DNA of 64,000 nt from Sycon ciliatum (taxonomy: Eukaryota > Porifera > Calcarea > Leucosolenida > Sycettidae): positions 1,084,855 to 1,148,854 of the forward strand of contig NC_088643.1 in assembly GCF_964019385.1 (NCBI RefSeq), written 5' to 3'. The notes under the pieces were generated by a model that saw nothing but the letters and a program-made list of their open reading frames with translations, ran no database searches and had not been told where the DNA came from. Below, in pieces: positions 11,165 to 21,468 of the stretch. Position numbers and translations under genes: made by a program. How positions within the stretch are numbered: position 1 is the stretch's first letter; every line of letters starts with the position of its first letter.

Positions 11165-12534
11165 TAAGGACGACTCATCCCGTGCACAAGAATGAACTCG
11201 GATGGAGAGCCAAGGATTAAATTAGAAAAAAATAAAAGGATCAAGGAGCTGCAAGTTACGCTATAATAGCCAATAAAACCACCAGTTACAAAACAATCAG
11301 CTCATGCAAACCATTGCACGAAACTGACGTTTTGCAACTAACTGGCTAACAGCTCTTGCACATATCGGATGCGCACTCCAACAGGAATTAAGTTAGAAAT
11401 GACATAAGGAGGGGACGGTGAGCTCAACCAAGATACGCAAGAGCTGAAAGTCTCAGCAGTGAAGGACATTTGGATGTTCATGTATGTCGATGATGATACT
11501 GGCAAGACCATTGGACAATACGGTCAAACCACGATCCAAGGACGCAAAGCAACATTCCACACAACTTGCGTGGCTGAAAAGATGCGATGATCAATAAAAG
11601 GGGAAGCTACGCGAACAAGAATCATGCAAAACCGAACGCCTCAGAAAAACAACACTGTACTTCGACTATGACAATTTAGATGGACAATAAGCAGCGGTAA
11701 CAAACAGCAGTTTCACATGATGATTGTATCGACGTATAGATAAGGACGGCTCATCAGGTGTGCAAGAATGGACTCGGATGGAGAGCCGAGGATTAATTTG
11801 AAAAAAAAAAGACCAAGGAACAACAAGTTACGCTATACTAGGGAGGTTTAGTTCCCACGTAACGGAAACGCGTACGTGGGTGATCCACGTAAAGTGGATG
11901 AAGGGCACCCACGTTGCAATGTTGTGTTTAGTCACACGGAACAAACAAAAGCATGAAGCGAAAGGCCAAAACCTGGTCAAAGACGAAGCTACCCCGGCCT
12001 AAGAAGCTCATCCAATATTTTGATTTCGTGCTTCGGAAACTTATTCAGCTGAGTACCCTCACAGCTCGCACAATGCGCTCCATTCTGATTTTCACCCACG
12101 TTCTGGCGGAACGTGGGTGAGCCTCCATACACGGTATGTCGTGAATCAGAAACGTCTGTACGTGGGTCACTGAGTATCACGTGGTGCACCCACGTAAAGT
12201 ACCCACGGATTACGTGGGACTAAACCTCCCTACTGTCCACTAACACCACCAGTTACTAAACAATCAGCTCATGCGATAACATTGCACGACACCGATCGAC
12301 AGTACTGACGTTCTACAGCTAACTGGCTAACAGCTCCTGCAAATCTTGGATGCGCAATCCAACAGCCTTCCAACTTGGAAGGTTCTAAGTTATAGAAATA
12401 ACACAAGGAGAGAAAGGTAAGCGCAACCAAGATACGCACGAGCTGAAAGTCTCAGCTGTGAAGGACGTTTGCGGATGTTCATGTATGTCGATGATGATAC
12501 AGGCTGGCAAGACCATTGGACAATACGGTAAAAG
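11165..12534 (-). repeat. ~600-bp tandem repeat family, inverted copies
   Basis: Antisense copies of the 5.0-5.9 kb repeat: gagccaaggattaaatt, caagttacgctata, accaccagttac, taactggctaacagctc, ctgaaagtctcagc and gatgttcatgtatgtcgatg recur at ~11205-11520 and ~11770-12500. The second unit is interrupted by a MITE at 11840-12231 and then by the gypsy element after 12534, beyond which its remainder continues at 33525-33590. Confidence 0.8.
11840..12231. mobile_element. MITE with long TIRs and 3-bp target duplication
   Basis: A 392-bp element begins AGGGAGGTTTAGTTCCCACG and ends CGTGGGACTAAACCTCCCT, with further internal CCCACGT copies. Comparison with the uninterrupted repeat at ~5295 (reverse complement reads gctatactgtcc) shows a 3-bp duplication (ACT, or its rotation TAC). 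Superfamily not certain; the 3-bp duplication is compatible with a PIF/Harbinger- or CACTA-like mechanism. Confidence 0.85.
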
Positions 12535-12885
12535 TGTAGTATCCCTGCCTGGCTGATACGGAAGTAATACGGAAGTAATACGGAAGCAATACGGAGCGAC
12601 CTTATGTATATTAATTTTAGTGTATCTTCGCATATAAGCGTACGGCGTTTGCTGCATAAAAGCAGCTGCGCTTTTTCTGTTTTATTTAGATTAGATTAGA
12701 TTGGATAGCAATGAAAGCTAACTCGAAGAATAAGGATTCAGCCTCTAGGTGAGCACCGGAGAGAAAGTTATTTATTTTGCCGCTTCTTCTTTCACTAACG
12801 ATTATATCTCAGGTGTGTACCTGAAAGTAGAATAAAAGTAATTATTGTTGATTTCACCGCGCCTACCACTCGGCTACCCATTACA
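12535..12885 (+). repeat. Gypsy 5' LTR
   Basis: Starts TGTAGTATCCCTGCC and ends CGGCTACCCATTACA. Same length as the 3' LTR at 33174-33524. Contains three short tandem copies of ggaagtaatac-type sequence near its start, and TATATAAG-like AT-rich sequence is absent. Differences noticed from the 3' LTR: ttttattt versus ttttaatt, and gcttcttc versus gcttctcc. Confidence 0.95.
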
Positions 12886-12903
12886 TTGGTGGCAGCGGTG
12901 GTT
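12886..12903 (+). other. Gypsy primer-binding site
   Basis: Immediately after the LTR end, TTGGTGGCAGCGGTGG starts with the TGG complement of a tRNA CCA end. I did not identify the tRNA. Confidence 0.65.
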
Positions 12904-12986
12904 CAATCAAATTTGTCAGATTCGAACTCACCTGTTTACGGAACTCGTCTTGTAACCCGCCTGGCCCTTAGTCAATCGTTGACGTG

Positions 12987-13856
12987 ATGGCTCAACCAGC
13001 TGCTGTACCAGCCGCCGCTGCTGTACCAGCCGCCGCTGCTCCGGCACCCGCCCGCCACGTGCACCACTGGGCCACCCCGGCCAAATACGCAGGTCGGCTA
13101 GATGACAACTGGTCGGCATGGTATGCCCAGTTTGAACAGGTTGCTGCGGTGAACCAGTGGACGCCGGCCGAGCAAACTCAATTCCTGGGGTTGTCCCTCA
13201 CCGGGGACGCCCAGCTATTCTACCTGAGTCTCCCACAGGCGACCCGTCAAGGCGCTATCGCTAACCTCGCTCAGGCCCTAGAAGACCGTTTCGCTCCCGC
13301 TCAGCGTGCGGAACTACACCGGGCCGCCTTCAAAGCGTTGCGACAGGAGAAGGGACAGTCGGCCAGCGCTTACTGTGAGAAAGTAAGGGCGGCTGTCGCC
13401 CAATCCTATCCCAACATGGCCGCTGCGGACAGGGATGTCCTTGCAAAGGACCAGTTTCTTGCTGGTCTCGACTCCAGGTCGATTCGTGTCAGGGTCCGGG
13501 AACTAGCTCCGAATACCCTGGATGCTGCCCTACTCGCCGCCCTTCACCAACATTCCATCCTGCAGGCTGAAGAGCAGGAAACACCACCTCTTCCCGTGTG
13601 CGGAGTCGCACAGGAAACGCAGCTAGAGGCAGTCGCTAAATCGCTGGAAGCCATCAGCGTTCGACTGGCTCGCCTCGAACAACGTGACGCCGGTCCAACC
13701 GCACAACCTCTCCACCAGCCACAACGCAGCCAGCTGCAACGCAGCCAGCCGAGGAGACCCATTACATGCTTCAATTGCGGTCGCTCTGGCCACTATGCCT
13801 CTGAGTGCCGCCAGCCCCGTCAGCCATCGGGAAACAGCCGTCCACAGCAGTCCTGA
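12987..13856 (+). CDS. gag: Gypsy Gag polyprotein
   Basis: 289 aa from the first ATG (12987). An Ala/Pro-rich N-terminus (~1-22) precedes a Retrotrans_gag-like capsid domain (WSAWYAQFEQVAAVNQW, then FLGLSLTGDAQLFYLSL, residues ~40-170) and a C-terminal CCHC zinc knuckle (CFNCGRSGHYASEC, ~254-267) of the type that binds genomic RNA. It overlaps the pol frame by about 50 nt in the -1 frame, so pol is probably made by ribosomal frameshifting. Intact. Confidence 0.93.
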   Translation: MAQPAAVPAAAAVPAAAAPAPARHVHHWATPAKYAGRLDDNWSAWYAQFEQVAAVNQWTPAEQTQFLGLSLTGDAQLFYLSLPQATRQGAIANLAQALEDRFAPAQRAELHRAAFKALRQEKGQSASAYCEKVRAAVAQSYPNMAAADRDVLAKDQFLAGLDSRSIRVRVRELAPNTLDAALLAALHQHSILQAEEQETPPLPVCGVAQETQLEAVAKSLEAISVRLARLEQRDAGPTAQPLHQPQRSQLQRSQPRRPITCFNCGRSGHYASECRQPRQPSGNSRPQQS

Positions 13857-14989
13857 GTCCAACTGCTGTGCGTGATGCGCTTCGGACTCACCAGCCGGTT
13901 AGTTTACCAATAGGAGCCTATTTGCTCATTTGTATTCTCGCCATAGTGGGTTTACCCCCTGTCATTCATGCTGTTAGACGTATTGCTATGTTCGCTTGTA
14001 TTGGGGTGCCAGTCCTAGCAGTTGCTTACCTACTCTTCTTAACACCATCGTTTGATGGTCTGAAGTCCCACATTGCTACATTCTTTCACCGCTCCTCCGT
14101 ACACCGTCCATTCACAGTACCAGTTACTATTCAATCCATGCAGTTCAACGCTTTGCTTGACACGGGCTCGGCAGTGACATTAGTGAGCAACAAAGTTTGG
14201 TCAAGCTTGCCTGGGCGTACACCTCTAGTTAAACAGTCACTACCGGATTTGGCTACAATTGATGGGTCATCTATTCCTTTGCATGGATCTGCATGTTTAA
14301 CTTTTTCCATTGATGATCGGCAAGTTTCTCACAATGTTCTGGTTGGTGATGTTCAGCCTGATGTTTTGTTGGGAGTTGATTTTTTCAGAACCCATGGTTG
14401 CGTTCTCAAACCTGCGGACAATTCACTCAAGTTCCCTACCAACTCTCCACCTCGTGTTGATGCCTGTAATAATGATACCAAGAGTGTTCACCACCAAGTT
14501 TGTCATGTCCAATTGACAACACCTGTCGCAATACCGCCGTTCAGCCAAGTACTTCTGCCTGGCAAGCTCCAATTCTCTCCAGCTCCGGGTGATTATCTTC
14601 TGGAAGCATCTGGTAAGCTGCCCGAGCGTTATGACCTCCTCTGTCAAGATGCTGCCATTCACGTGCAAGCGGATAATGATGATGCCCCTTCTGCTACGGT
14701 TGGCTATCCAGTTTTCAATTTCTCCGACCAGCCGATCACACTACCACAGGGTGTGCGGATTGGCTCCATCATGCCATGTATTCCGGTCGACGACGATGAT
14801 ACCTCTGCGATATGTGCTGCTACTACACTTGCAGACGATGGCTCTCGAGAACCGCAGTTCGATCTCAGTCACCTGGATAGTGCCGATCGCCGTTCCGTTC
14901 AAGACCTGATGAGTGAGTATGCTGACTGTGTTTCCACCGGCCCGTTTGACACTGGCCACACAGAGTTCGTCACGCACACCATCGAAGTA
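13805..14989 (+). CDS. pol: Gypsy Pol, 5' part: two hydrophobic segments then aspartic protease (interrupted)
   Basis: The open frame begins inside the end of gag in the -1 frame with no ATG, consistent with frameshifting. The first ~80 residues hold two strongly hydrophobic stretches (LLICILAIVGLPPVI and IAMFACIGVPVLAVAYLLF), unusual for gypsy pol and suggestive of membrane helices. A retropepsin-like domain follows with LLDTGSAVTLVS at ~118 and the flap/ILG-like region LLGVDFF. The frame is broken at 14989 by the palindromic insertion and resumes in frame at 30215. Confidence 0.9.
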
Positions 14990-15450
14990 GTTAGTGCGGG
15001 GCAGGTTCTGGCCCACTTTTTGACCTTTGACCTTTGGGCCAAATAAGGCACACTGTGTTGGTCGTGCTGGGTCTGGCCCCGGGACCCCCCAGAGTTTGAC
15101 CTTTGACCCCTGCCATGCCATAAATGTGCCATAAAGGTTCTTTTCCGTGGCGAACGTGCACTTGTGCACGTTCGGTGCATTCGCACCGTGGAGTAGTAAA
15201 ATACGTACTATTCCCTGATTTGCACATCGTAGATGTGCATTGCATGCAGTGACATATTGCGCATGCGTGCATACGCACGCGGAGCGTGTGACCTTCAGTG
15301 GCCCTGCGTGTGGAAAAGACGCAGTGCAACACAAGGTGTACTAGTACACGTGTCATTATACTACTCCCTGATTCGCACTTCGTAGATGTGCAGCAAACAA
15401 GTTCACGCTCCTTGCATTTGTTTTATTCACACATCGTAGATGTGCACTGA
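14990..15450. repeat. Left terminal region with subterminal palindromes
   Basis: Contains a perfect 11-bp inverted repeat around TT (CGAACGTGCAC/GTGCACGTTCG, 15151-15174), three related short palindromes of the form TGCACATC-GTA-GATGTGCA (15221-15239; variants at 15374-15392 and ~15429-15447), two of them preceded by CCCTGATT, and repeated tttgaccttt blocks at 15019-15035 and 15095-15108. Such repeats near an end are typical protein-binding sites for an element's recombinase or replication protein; that role is inferred. Confidence 0.75.
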
Positions 15451-16436
15451 TTGACAAGTTGCCCATACAGAGCATGTCTAATCGGCTTTTCGATCGGTAA
15501 GAGAATGTTCAAATTCGGCCATATTATGAGCCCCAAGATCAGAATTCGGCTCAACGTAGTACTTGAACCCACCGGTCCTATTACGTCATGTACATTTAGT
15601 CATTTACACACACTCTGTGAAGCACTGAAACATCGGTTTTCGGCGAATTCAACATGCGAAATTTGAAAATTCGGCAAAAAGATGGGTAATTTCTTCAAAA
15701 CCACTGTTTTCGGCGAATTTTTCGCCCGGCCGATTTGGGAAATGCCAACTATCCATGCATGTACATTAGATGCATATTTCTATTTTAATCGGGATACAGT
15801 AAGAATCAACCGGCTACGCCCGGAGTATCATGCATTAAAACAATTATTGAAGGGGTGTCACAGTGAAGCAGTGTTGCTACGCACCACAAATCCCCTCTGC
15901 ACTGTACCGAATCTATACTGGAGAATCCAGAGTGGCCAGCAAAGAGTCACAACCCGCGGGTATCCAGTCACACTAAGGCATGTCCACCATTCCCCACATA
16001 TTCACCATAACAAAACACAATACTGTTTACTATAATACACTTTTATTTAAATAATTGACTTGGATGAGTCTGTAGTAGAGAACACAATGCACGCACACGC
16101 ACGCATGCGCGGACACACACACGCACACACGCACACACACACATCTAGGTTATAGTGCTATACACGTATCTAGGGTTTAGGAAGCACGAGAATATGTCGA
16201 AGCACCCACACATACCCCTTCATGCAGTGTACTTCAGTAGCCCAACACGTTACGACTGCTCAGGACCATCACAAAACACATTACGACCGCTCAGGACCAT
16301 CACAAAACACCACACACTGTTACTACACTGCATACACAGTTACTACACTACGCCTGTTACAAGTACTTACAAATAATTTTGAAAACAAATGGCACATCCC
16401 GAAGACGGCAGCTAGCTCCAGACCTTCATACATACG
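15451..16436. other. No supported gene; TTCGGC repeats and (AC)n tract
   Basis: Several TTCGGC(C/G)AATT-like repeats lie at ~15510-15725. A CA/CG-rich microsatellite is at 16086-16143. At 16255-16330 the phrase caggaccatcacaaaacac occurs twice. An open frame at 15682-16035 shows no recognisable domain. Confidence 0.5.
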
Positions 16437-17017
16437 TCATCTGTAAAACCAAGCATGAGCGCACACAAACACTATTAGTGTCACGAATACGGAAGCAGGG
16501 TAAGACAAGAGGATACGAAACAAGTAAGTATCGCTATAACGAGGGGGTAAGTATACATGTAGACAGAGCAGTGCTTACTTACAGGGTCCGGATACGCTCC
16601 ATGGCGTCCCGGTAGTCGGACTGCAACAGCAGCCCGACTTGCCGGCCCTCCCAGTAACGGGCCCGATGGGCCGCACCCGCCAGGTGTGCGGCCACGGCCT
16701 GGCCTCCCACCAGCCTTTCTCCACTGTAAAAACGAAAGAAACCGCAGAAAGCACAGTGTCATAGAGCTCTTTTGTTGGGGGAGAGAGCTAGGAGCACTGC
16801 ACACTTACCATTTATCGCAATATATGATTAGAAAGAGGCGGCGCTTGACGCACCGCCTCAGGTGTTGAAACAGGGGTACTACCCCTGTAAGGCGAACGCC
16901 ACAGTGACACGTGAACCTCATTTGGGCTGTTTTCAGGATAATGATACTGAAGTGAAGGTGTGAACCGCAAAGCAAGACCTTTACCTTCTTCCTGTCAAAT
17001 TCGCTCCCCAGCTGCAT
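16437..17017 (-). CDS. Spliced two-zinc-finger protein, left-arm copy
   Basis: Minus-strand gene in three exons: 17017-16809 (start MQLGSEF; an inner Met at 16921 begins MRFTCHCG), 16723-16583 and 16439-16437 (the last bases only complete the stop). Introns have consensus GTAAGT donors and pyrimidine-tract CAG acceptors. Exon 1 encodes a Cys2-His-Cys finger (C-H-C, x12, H-x3-C). A second finger, C-x2-C-x12-H-x5-H, is built across the splice junction. The C-terminal tail ends RIRTL and stops 2 nt into the last exon. Finger pairs of this size usually bind DNA or RNA. I do not recognise the family. Confidence 0.65.
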
Positions 17018-17192
17018 ACCGACATCATCCGCTAAAACCCAATCATACCAAGTAACGCAAAGGTCATCAGTTGACCTTTTGGACTTTTCAACTCTTATCC
17101 AAAACCACCAAGAGGAAAAAACCAGGATGAAGAAGACGTCAGTTGTAGAAGCGTTTGTGGAGGAGTTGTTACATTATTCTCAGTAAATAGAT

Positions 17193-18242
17193 ATGGCTGA
17201 TACATTCGGTGTAGACTTGGACGACCGGTCGTGGTCTCTCACCACGGGTCCTTTACTAATAGAAAGGCGGACGCCAATAAGAACAGTTGTGGAGTTGGCA
17301 GATCAAAACGCGCAGCAAGAAATTTGGCACGTCGATGGTAGACTCCATCGGGAGGACGGACCAGCTCTTGTTGATAGTAGGGGAGTGTCCGCCTGGTGCT
17401 ATGGAGGTCGCCTTCATCGCGTTAATGAACCGGCTTGGATAGGACGGGGTAGCATAGAGTACTACCTCAACGGCGCCCGTCATAGAGCCGGCGGTCCTGC
17501 AGTCAGTTATTATGACGCCACATGCGGTATTCTACGGTGGTATCACCACGGAAGACTCCACAGGTATGATGGCCCTGCAGTGGAAACATTTTCAGACCTT
17601 GGTGAAGACTCTGAGGGGTTCTACCGACACCGCGAAGAGTGGTATTGGAATGGCGTCAGACAAAGGATCGGCGACGGCCCTGCTCTGACGGAGAGATTTG
17701 ATGGCGCCTATTTGCTGGAAGCCTGGTATGTCCAAGGGCGTCTACACAGAGTAGACGGACCAGCCAGGATCACTCGGAGTGATGATGGTATCACCATCCA
17801 GTGGTATTATCACGACCGGCTCCACAGGGAGAATGCGCCAGCCGTGATACGCAGGGAAGGTAACAACCGTGTACGGGAGTGGTACCGATACAACCTTCGG
17901 CATAGGGAAGATGGGCCTGCTTTCATCTCTCAGGAGGAGGGTATCTATCAGTGGTACCTCAACGGGGTGTATTACGGTGACCACCATCAAGACCAGGCAA
18001 TACACCCCATGGAGCTGCAGTACATCAATGTAGTGCCTACTAAGGTAGACTCGTCAGCAATAAGTCATGAGCCCATTTGTGTGATTTGTCAGGATACCCT
18101 GAACCGTCCTCTATCCAAGTTGGAGTGTGGTCATGAATTTCACTTCCACTGTATCAAGGAGTGGATCAGTTCTGCCTCCAGCCCAACTTGCCCAACCTGC
18201 CGCTACTCCATGACTGCTGAGGACTTGGTTGAGTTCTTGTAG
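17193..18242 (+). CDS. RING-H2 protein with HREDGPA-type repeats, left-arm copy
   Basis: 349 aa, intronless, from ATG 17193. Residues ~45-260 are about eight degenerate repeats of roughly 25 aa with the core W-Y-x-x-G-R-L-H-R-x-D-G-P-A (e.g. GRLHREDGPA, GRLHRYDGPA, RLHRENAPA); this MORN-like repeat is known from bacterial, protist and large-DNA-virus proteins. Residues 296-336 form a complete C3H2C3 RING-H2 finger (C296, C299, C312, H314, H317, C320, C333, C336). RING-H2 domains usually recruit an E2 enzyme as ubiquitin ligases, so the repeats may choose the substrate. A viral host-interaction role is possible but inferred. The C-terminus is short after the RING. Confidence 0.9.
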   Translation: MADTFGVDLDDRSWSLTTGPLLIERRTPIRTVVELADQNAQQEIWHVDGRLHREDGPALVDSRGVSAWCYGGRLHRVNEPAWIGRGSIEYYLNGARHRAGGPAVSYYDATCGILRWYHHGRLHRYDGPAVETFSDLGEDSEGFYRHREEWYWNGVRQRIGDGPALTERFDGAYLLEAWYVQGRLHRVDGPARITRSDDGITIQWYYHDRLHRENAPAVIRREGNNRVREWYRYNLRHREDGPAFISQEEGIYQWYLNGVYYGDHHQDQAIHPMELQYINVVPTKVDSSAISHEPICVICQDTLNRPLSKLECGHEFHFHCIKEWISSASSPTCPTCRYSMTAEDLVEFL

Positions 18243-18328
18243 TAATACATGACACCGCTGCGTGTAGGCGACTACGAATGACCAGTCATGTGCTACAGAT
18301 GGACACGGACACGCCACCCTAAGTAGCC

Positions 18329-18574
18329 ATGAGCGGCTATTTGGACAAGGACAACAAAGCACCTCGTGGGTGGCCAAGGTTGACACTAGCCACAAGTCTG
18401 GTCGCTCAGTTGAATAAGCTGGGTGTGCCCATGAAGACCATGCAGAGGACAAGACAGACTGGAAGAAACTGTGCAGCTCGACACTCGAGGACAAATCAGT
18501 ATCAGCAGCTACTACACCTTGCTGATGATGCTCACAAGACAGAAGTGGGGAAAAAACTGAATTTCTTTATTTAG
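18329..18574 (+). CDS. Small basic ORF, left-arm copy
   Basis: 81 aa starting MSGYLDKDNK with ATG in good context (agccATGa), 87 nt after the RING gene on the same strand. It is rich in Arg, Lys, Gln and Thr (MQRTRQTGRNCAARHSR). No domain recognised. It could be 3' UTR of the RING transcript rather than a gene. Confidence 0.35.
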   Translation: MSGYLDKDNKAPRGWPRLTLATSLVAQLNKLGVPMKTMQRTRQTGRNCAARHSRTNQYQQLLHLADDAHKTEVGKKLNFFI

Positions 18575-18659
18575 TGCTCAACTACGCGAAATGTGTTATT
18601 ATTATTATACATGTTCAACTGTAATCAGTCTGGCTGACTGCCATTCTCTACCACACATT

Positions 18660-19805
18660 ACCGGACACTGTTGTGGTTGTCGTCGTTATCGTCGTCGTTG
18701 TTGATGTTGTAGTCGGTTGTTGTCGTCGTTATCGTCGTCGTTGTTGATGTTGTTATTGGTTGTTGTTGTCGGTTGTTGCCGGTTGTTGTCGTCGTTTGTT
18801 GTTGGTTGTTGTTGGTTGTTGTTGATGTTGTAGTCGGTTGTCGTCGTCGTTATCGTCGTCGTTGTTGATGTTGTTATTGGTTGTTGTTGGTTGTTGTTGT
18901 GTGTTGTTGTCGGTTGTTGTTGGCTGTTGGATGTTGTTGTCGGTTGTTGCTGGTTATTGTTGGTTGTTGTTGGTTGTTGTTGTTGTCGGTTGTTGTCGGT
19001 TGTTGGGTGTTGTTGTCGGCTGTTGGGTGTTCTTGTTGGTTGGTGTTGGTTGTTGTTGGTTGTTGTCGGTTGTTGTCCGTTGTTGTCGGCTGTTGCTAGT
19101 TGTTGCTGGTTGTTGTTGTTGGCTGTTGTTGGTTGTTGTTGGATGTTGTTGTCGGTTGTTGTCGATTGCTAGTTGTTGGTTGTAGTTGGTTGTTGTCGGT
19201 TGTTGTTGGTTGTTGTCGGTTGTTTTCGGCCGTTGTCGGTTGTTGTTGTTTATTGTTGGCTGTTGTTGGTTGTTGTTGGGTGTTGTTTGGTATTGTTGTC
19301 GGTTGTTGCCGGTTGTCGTTTGCTGTTGTTGGTTGTTGTTGCCGGTTGTTGTCGGTTGTTGGGTGTTGTTGTCGGTTGTTGGGTGTTGTTGTTGTCGGTT
19401 GTTGGGTGGTGTTGTTGGTTGTTGTTGGTTGTTGTTGGTTGTTGCCGGATGTTGTCGGTTGTTGTTGGTTGTTGTTGTCGGTTGTTGTCGGTTGTTGTCA
19501 GTTGTTATTGGTTGTTGTTGGTTGTTGTTGGTTGTTGTTGGTTGTTGTTGGCTGTTGTTGGCTGTTGTTGTCGGTTGTTGTTGGTTGTTGTTGGTAGTTG
19601 TTGTCGGTTGCTGTCGGTTGTTGTCGGTTGTTGTCGGTTGTTGTTGTTTGTTGTTGGTTGTTGTTGGTTGTTGTTGGTTGTTGTTGGTTGTTGTTGGCTG
19701 TTGTTGTTGTTTGTTGTTGGTTGTTGTTGTCGGTTGTTGTCGGTTGTTGGGTGTTGTTGTTGGTTATTGTCGGTTGTTGTCGGTTGTTGTCGGTTGTTGT
19801 GTTTT
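18660..19805. repeat. TTG-based minisatellite, left-arm copy
   Basis: About 1.15 kb of tandem GTTGTTG/GTTGTCG units (decamers such as ttgttgtcgg and hexamers ttgttg/ttgttgg). All forward frames stay open only because of composition, so these are not genes. Mirrored at 25396-26541. Confidence 0.95.
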
Positions 19806-20298
19806 AACCCTTTGCGGTGCATCAGTCATTAACGACTGATATTGTGTACATACCGTAAAACTGTCGTAACTCCATCGATTTTAGTCCTGTTGCACATATC
19901 GAAATATGTAGATTAATCGTTATTTTGTTCATTATCCAGGAGGATGTTGCTATGATTCAGTACCATTTTTTCGCATAATGAGACGAGTTTGTGTAACGTT
20001 AGTGTGACGTGGGTATGCTGATTGGATGCGAGGTGGTGAGAGTATGCTGATTGGCCGATAACAATTAGTGGAAGGGATAAAGTAATGCGCTGCTTGTGCA
20101 GCGTAACCAAACACATGGTCTGTGGGAAACACCCTAGTAAAATAAATAAAATAATAATAACATGAATTGCCACCGGCACTTGAGAGACTCGAGCCCCGCC
20201 ACCTTGTTCAAATCGGACTTGGTAGCTTCGTATTGGAACTTAATCTTCTTCTTTTTGAGGTATGACCGTACAAAACGCGCTTGGAGTTTTCATTTATT
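19806..20298. other. No supported gene
   Basis: Between the minisatellite and the 246-aa gene cluster. Contains AT-rich stretches and paired inverted CCAAT-like attgg boxes at ~20032 and ~20050. Open frames lack an ATG start. Confidence 0.4.
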
Positions 20299-20505
20299 TT
20301 ATTTTTTCATTGCAACTTTTTTAGCAGATGTCCACTCGTGAAACAACGGTGAATCTGGAACGAATAAATGGTCCATGCCAAAGGCATGACGAGTCTCGAA
20401 GTCTTCACATTCATGATGGAACCTTGTCATGATTGACGCATTCCTTGATGGTGCGCACATGAAATCAACCTGGCTCATCTTTTCCAATTCCATTCCTTTC
20501 ACATC
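20299..20505 (-). CDS. Possible 3' exon of the 246-aa gene, left-arm copy
   Basis: About 68 codons ending in a Lys-rich tail (AKKVAMKK) before a stop. The reading starts directly after a good acceptor (gggttgcag) at 20506, and the first Met is five codons in. The 246-aa gene holds a consensus donor (AAG/GTACGT) at 20908/20907 in the same phase, so a spliced isoform would swap the last ~60 residues for this segment. In this arm the fourth codon is Gly (GGA); in the other it is Arg (AGA). No domain recognised. Confidence 0.4.
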   Translation of the reverse strand, partial: DVKGMELEKMSQVDFMCAPSRNASIMTRFHHECEDFETRHAFGMDHLFVPDSPLFHEWTSAKKVAMKK

Positions 20506-20727
20506 CTGCAACCCATACCCTACTAGTATCAGTGGGGACGCTAGAATCAGAAGAGGCAAGGCAGCACTCTTCCGTGGATGTATTACTCGACACAACACCA
20601 CCCATACTTGTTTTCTAGAAGTTTTGAATATAATGATATATTGCAGTAGGAAGTAGTATACAGTCAAATAGGATAGGATAAGAATGAATGATCAGCTGTC
20701 TGATAAAGAATGCAGTTCATTAAAGAC

Positions 20728-21468
20728 TTATTGGAAGCTCTCTACCAGCTGATCGTCTTGTTGAACGACGACACTGCATAATGATATGAAGCTCTCAGTT
20801 AGCTGTTTCAGTTCCGTGGTAGAAAGTGTCATGTGCGCGTCCAGAGCACGATGAAAACATCTGGGCTCCACGTGGATGCAGACGATTGGAGCAACAGTAA
20901 GACGTACCTTCAACGCCTGCTCGTCAAGGTCGAAGGAGACTGCCCCGGGGTAGATGAAAACATCTTGTTCCACATCCAGTTCGAACGAGCTGGTCGGGAC
21001 TAGCTTGCTTTCACCGTTGATGTATACCCGACATTGACCGTCGGACGAACGTGATGGGTAGAAGTTGGTCTTGATCTTCTCCACACGTCCTCTTCGGAGA
21101 GTGTCACGGAGCGATGGACAAGTCTTGATCAAGTTCGTAATGATGAACTCAGTGGACTCATTCAGGTCGATGTAAACCTGTCCTTGAGCATCTTTGCGAG
21201 CTGTTGCCGTACTACCACAGGCTGGTAGAGCTCCTGAAGGGAAGTACATCTTATAACCAGGCTTGTAGAAGGATCTACCTGATGACTTGTAGGACAGTTG
21301 CATGTCCTCCTGAAACCCATCCACCACAATCTCTTTGTGGAGCTTGGTAGGAGCAGGTGGCACATAGCGACGCTTAGCCGGTACTGCGTTCGAAGAGAGC
21401 ACAACTTGAGGAGGGTCAGCAGGAAGAGCGGAATTCTTCCTCACCCGTCGCTCGTAAAGGGAATCCAT
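20728..21468 (-). CDS. Unknown 246-aa protein, left-arm copy
   Basis: Start chosen at MDSLYERR (21468, strong context gaagATGg); an upstream ATG at 21498 has weaker context and adds ten residues. The N-terminus is Pro/Arg/Lys-rich (KRRYVPPAPTKLHKE), followed by a globular-looking region with alternating hydrophobics, and there is no signal peptide or membrane segment. No family recognised; it could be a structural or nucleic-acid-binding protein. A TATA box (21548-21555) lies ~80 bp upstream, below 33-bp repeats with CCAAT boxes. A possible intron donor is inside the C-terminal third. Confidence 0.75.
   Translation of the reverse strand: MDSLYERRVRKNSALPADPPQVVLSSNAVPAKRRYVPPAPTKLHKEIVVDGFQEDMQLSYKSSGRSFYKPGYKMYFPSGALPACGSTATARKDAQGQVYIDLNESTEFIITNLIKTCPSLRDTLRRGRVEKIKTNFYPSRSSDGQCRVYINGESKLVPTSSFELDVEQDVFIYPGAVSFDLDEQALKVRLTVAPIVCIHVEPRCFHRALDAHMTLSTTELKQLTESFISLCSVVVQQDDQLVESFQ

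Noticed and set aside
14741..15356. Minus-strand open frames crossing the gypsy/palindrome junction
   Set aside because: They start or end across an insertion boundary, have no ATG context and no domain; chance frames in the terminal repeats.
18838..19839. Several long hydrophobic Cys/Val/Leu-rich open frames in both arms
   Set aside because: They are translations of the TTG minisatellite in every frame, open by composition only.
19913..20179. 88-codon minus-strand frame in the palindrome arm
   Set aside because: No ATG start, and its hydrophobic start is AT-rich sequence; no support.
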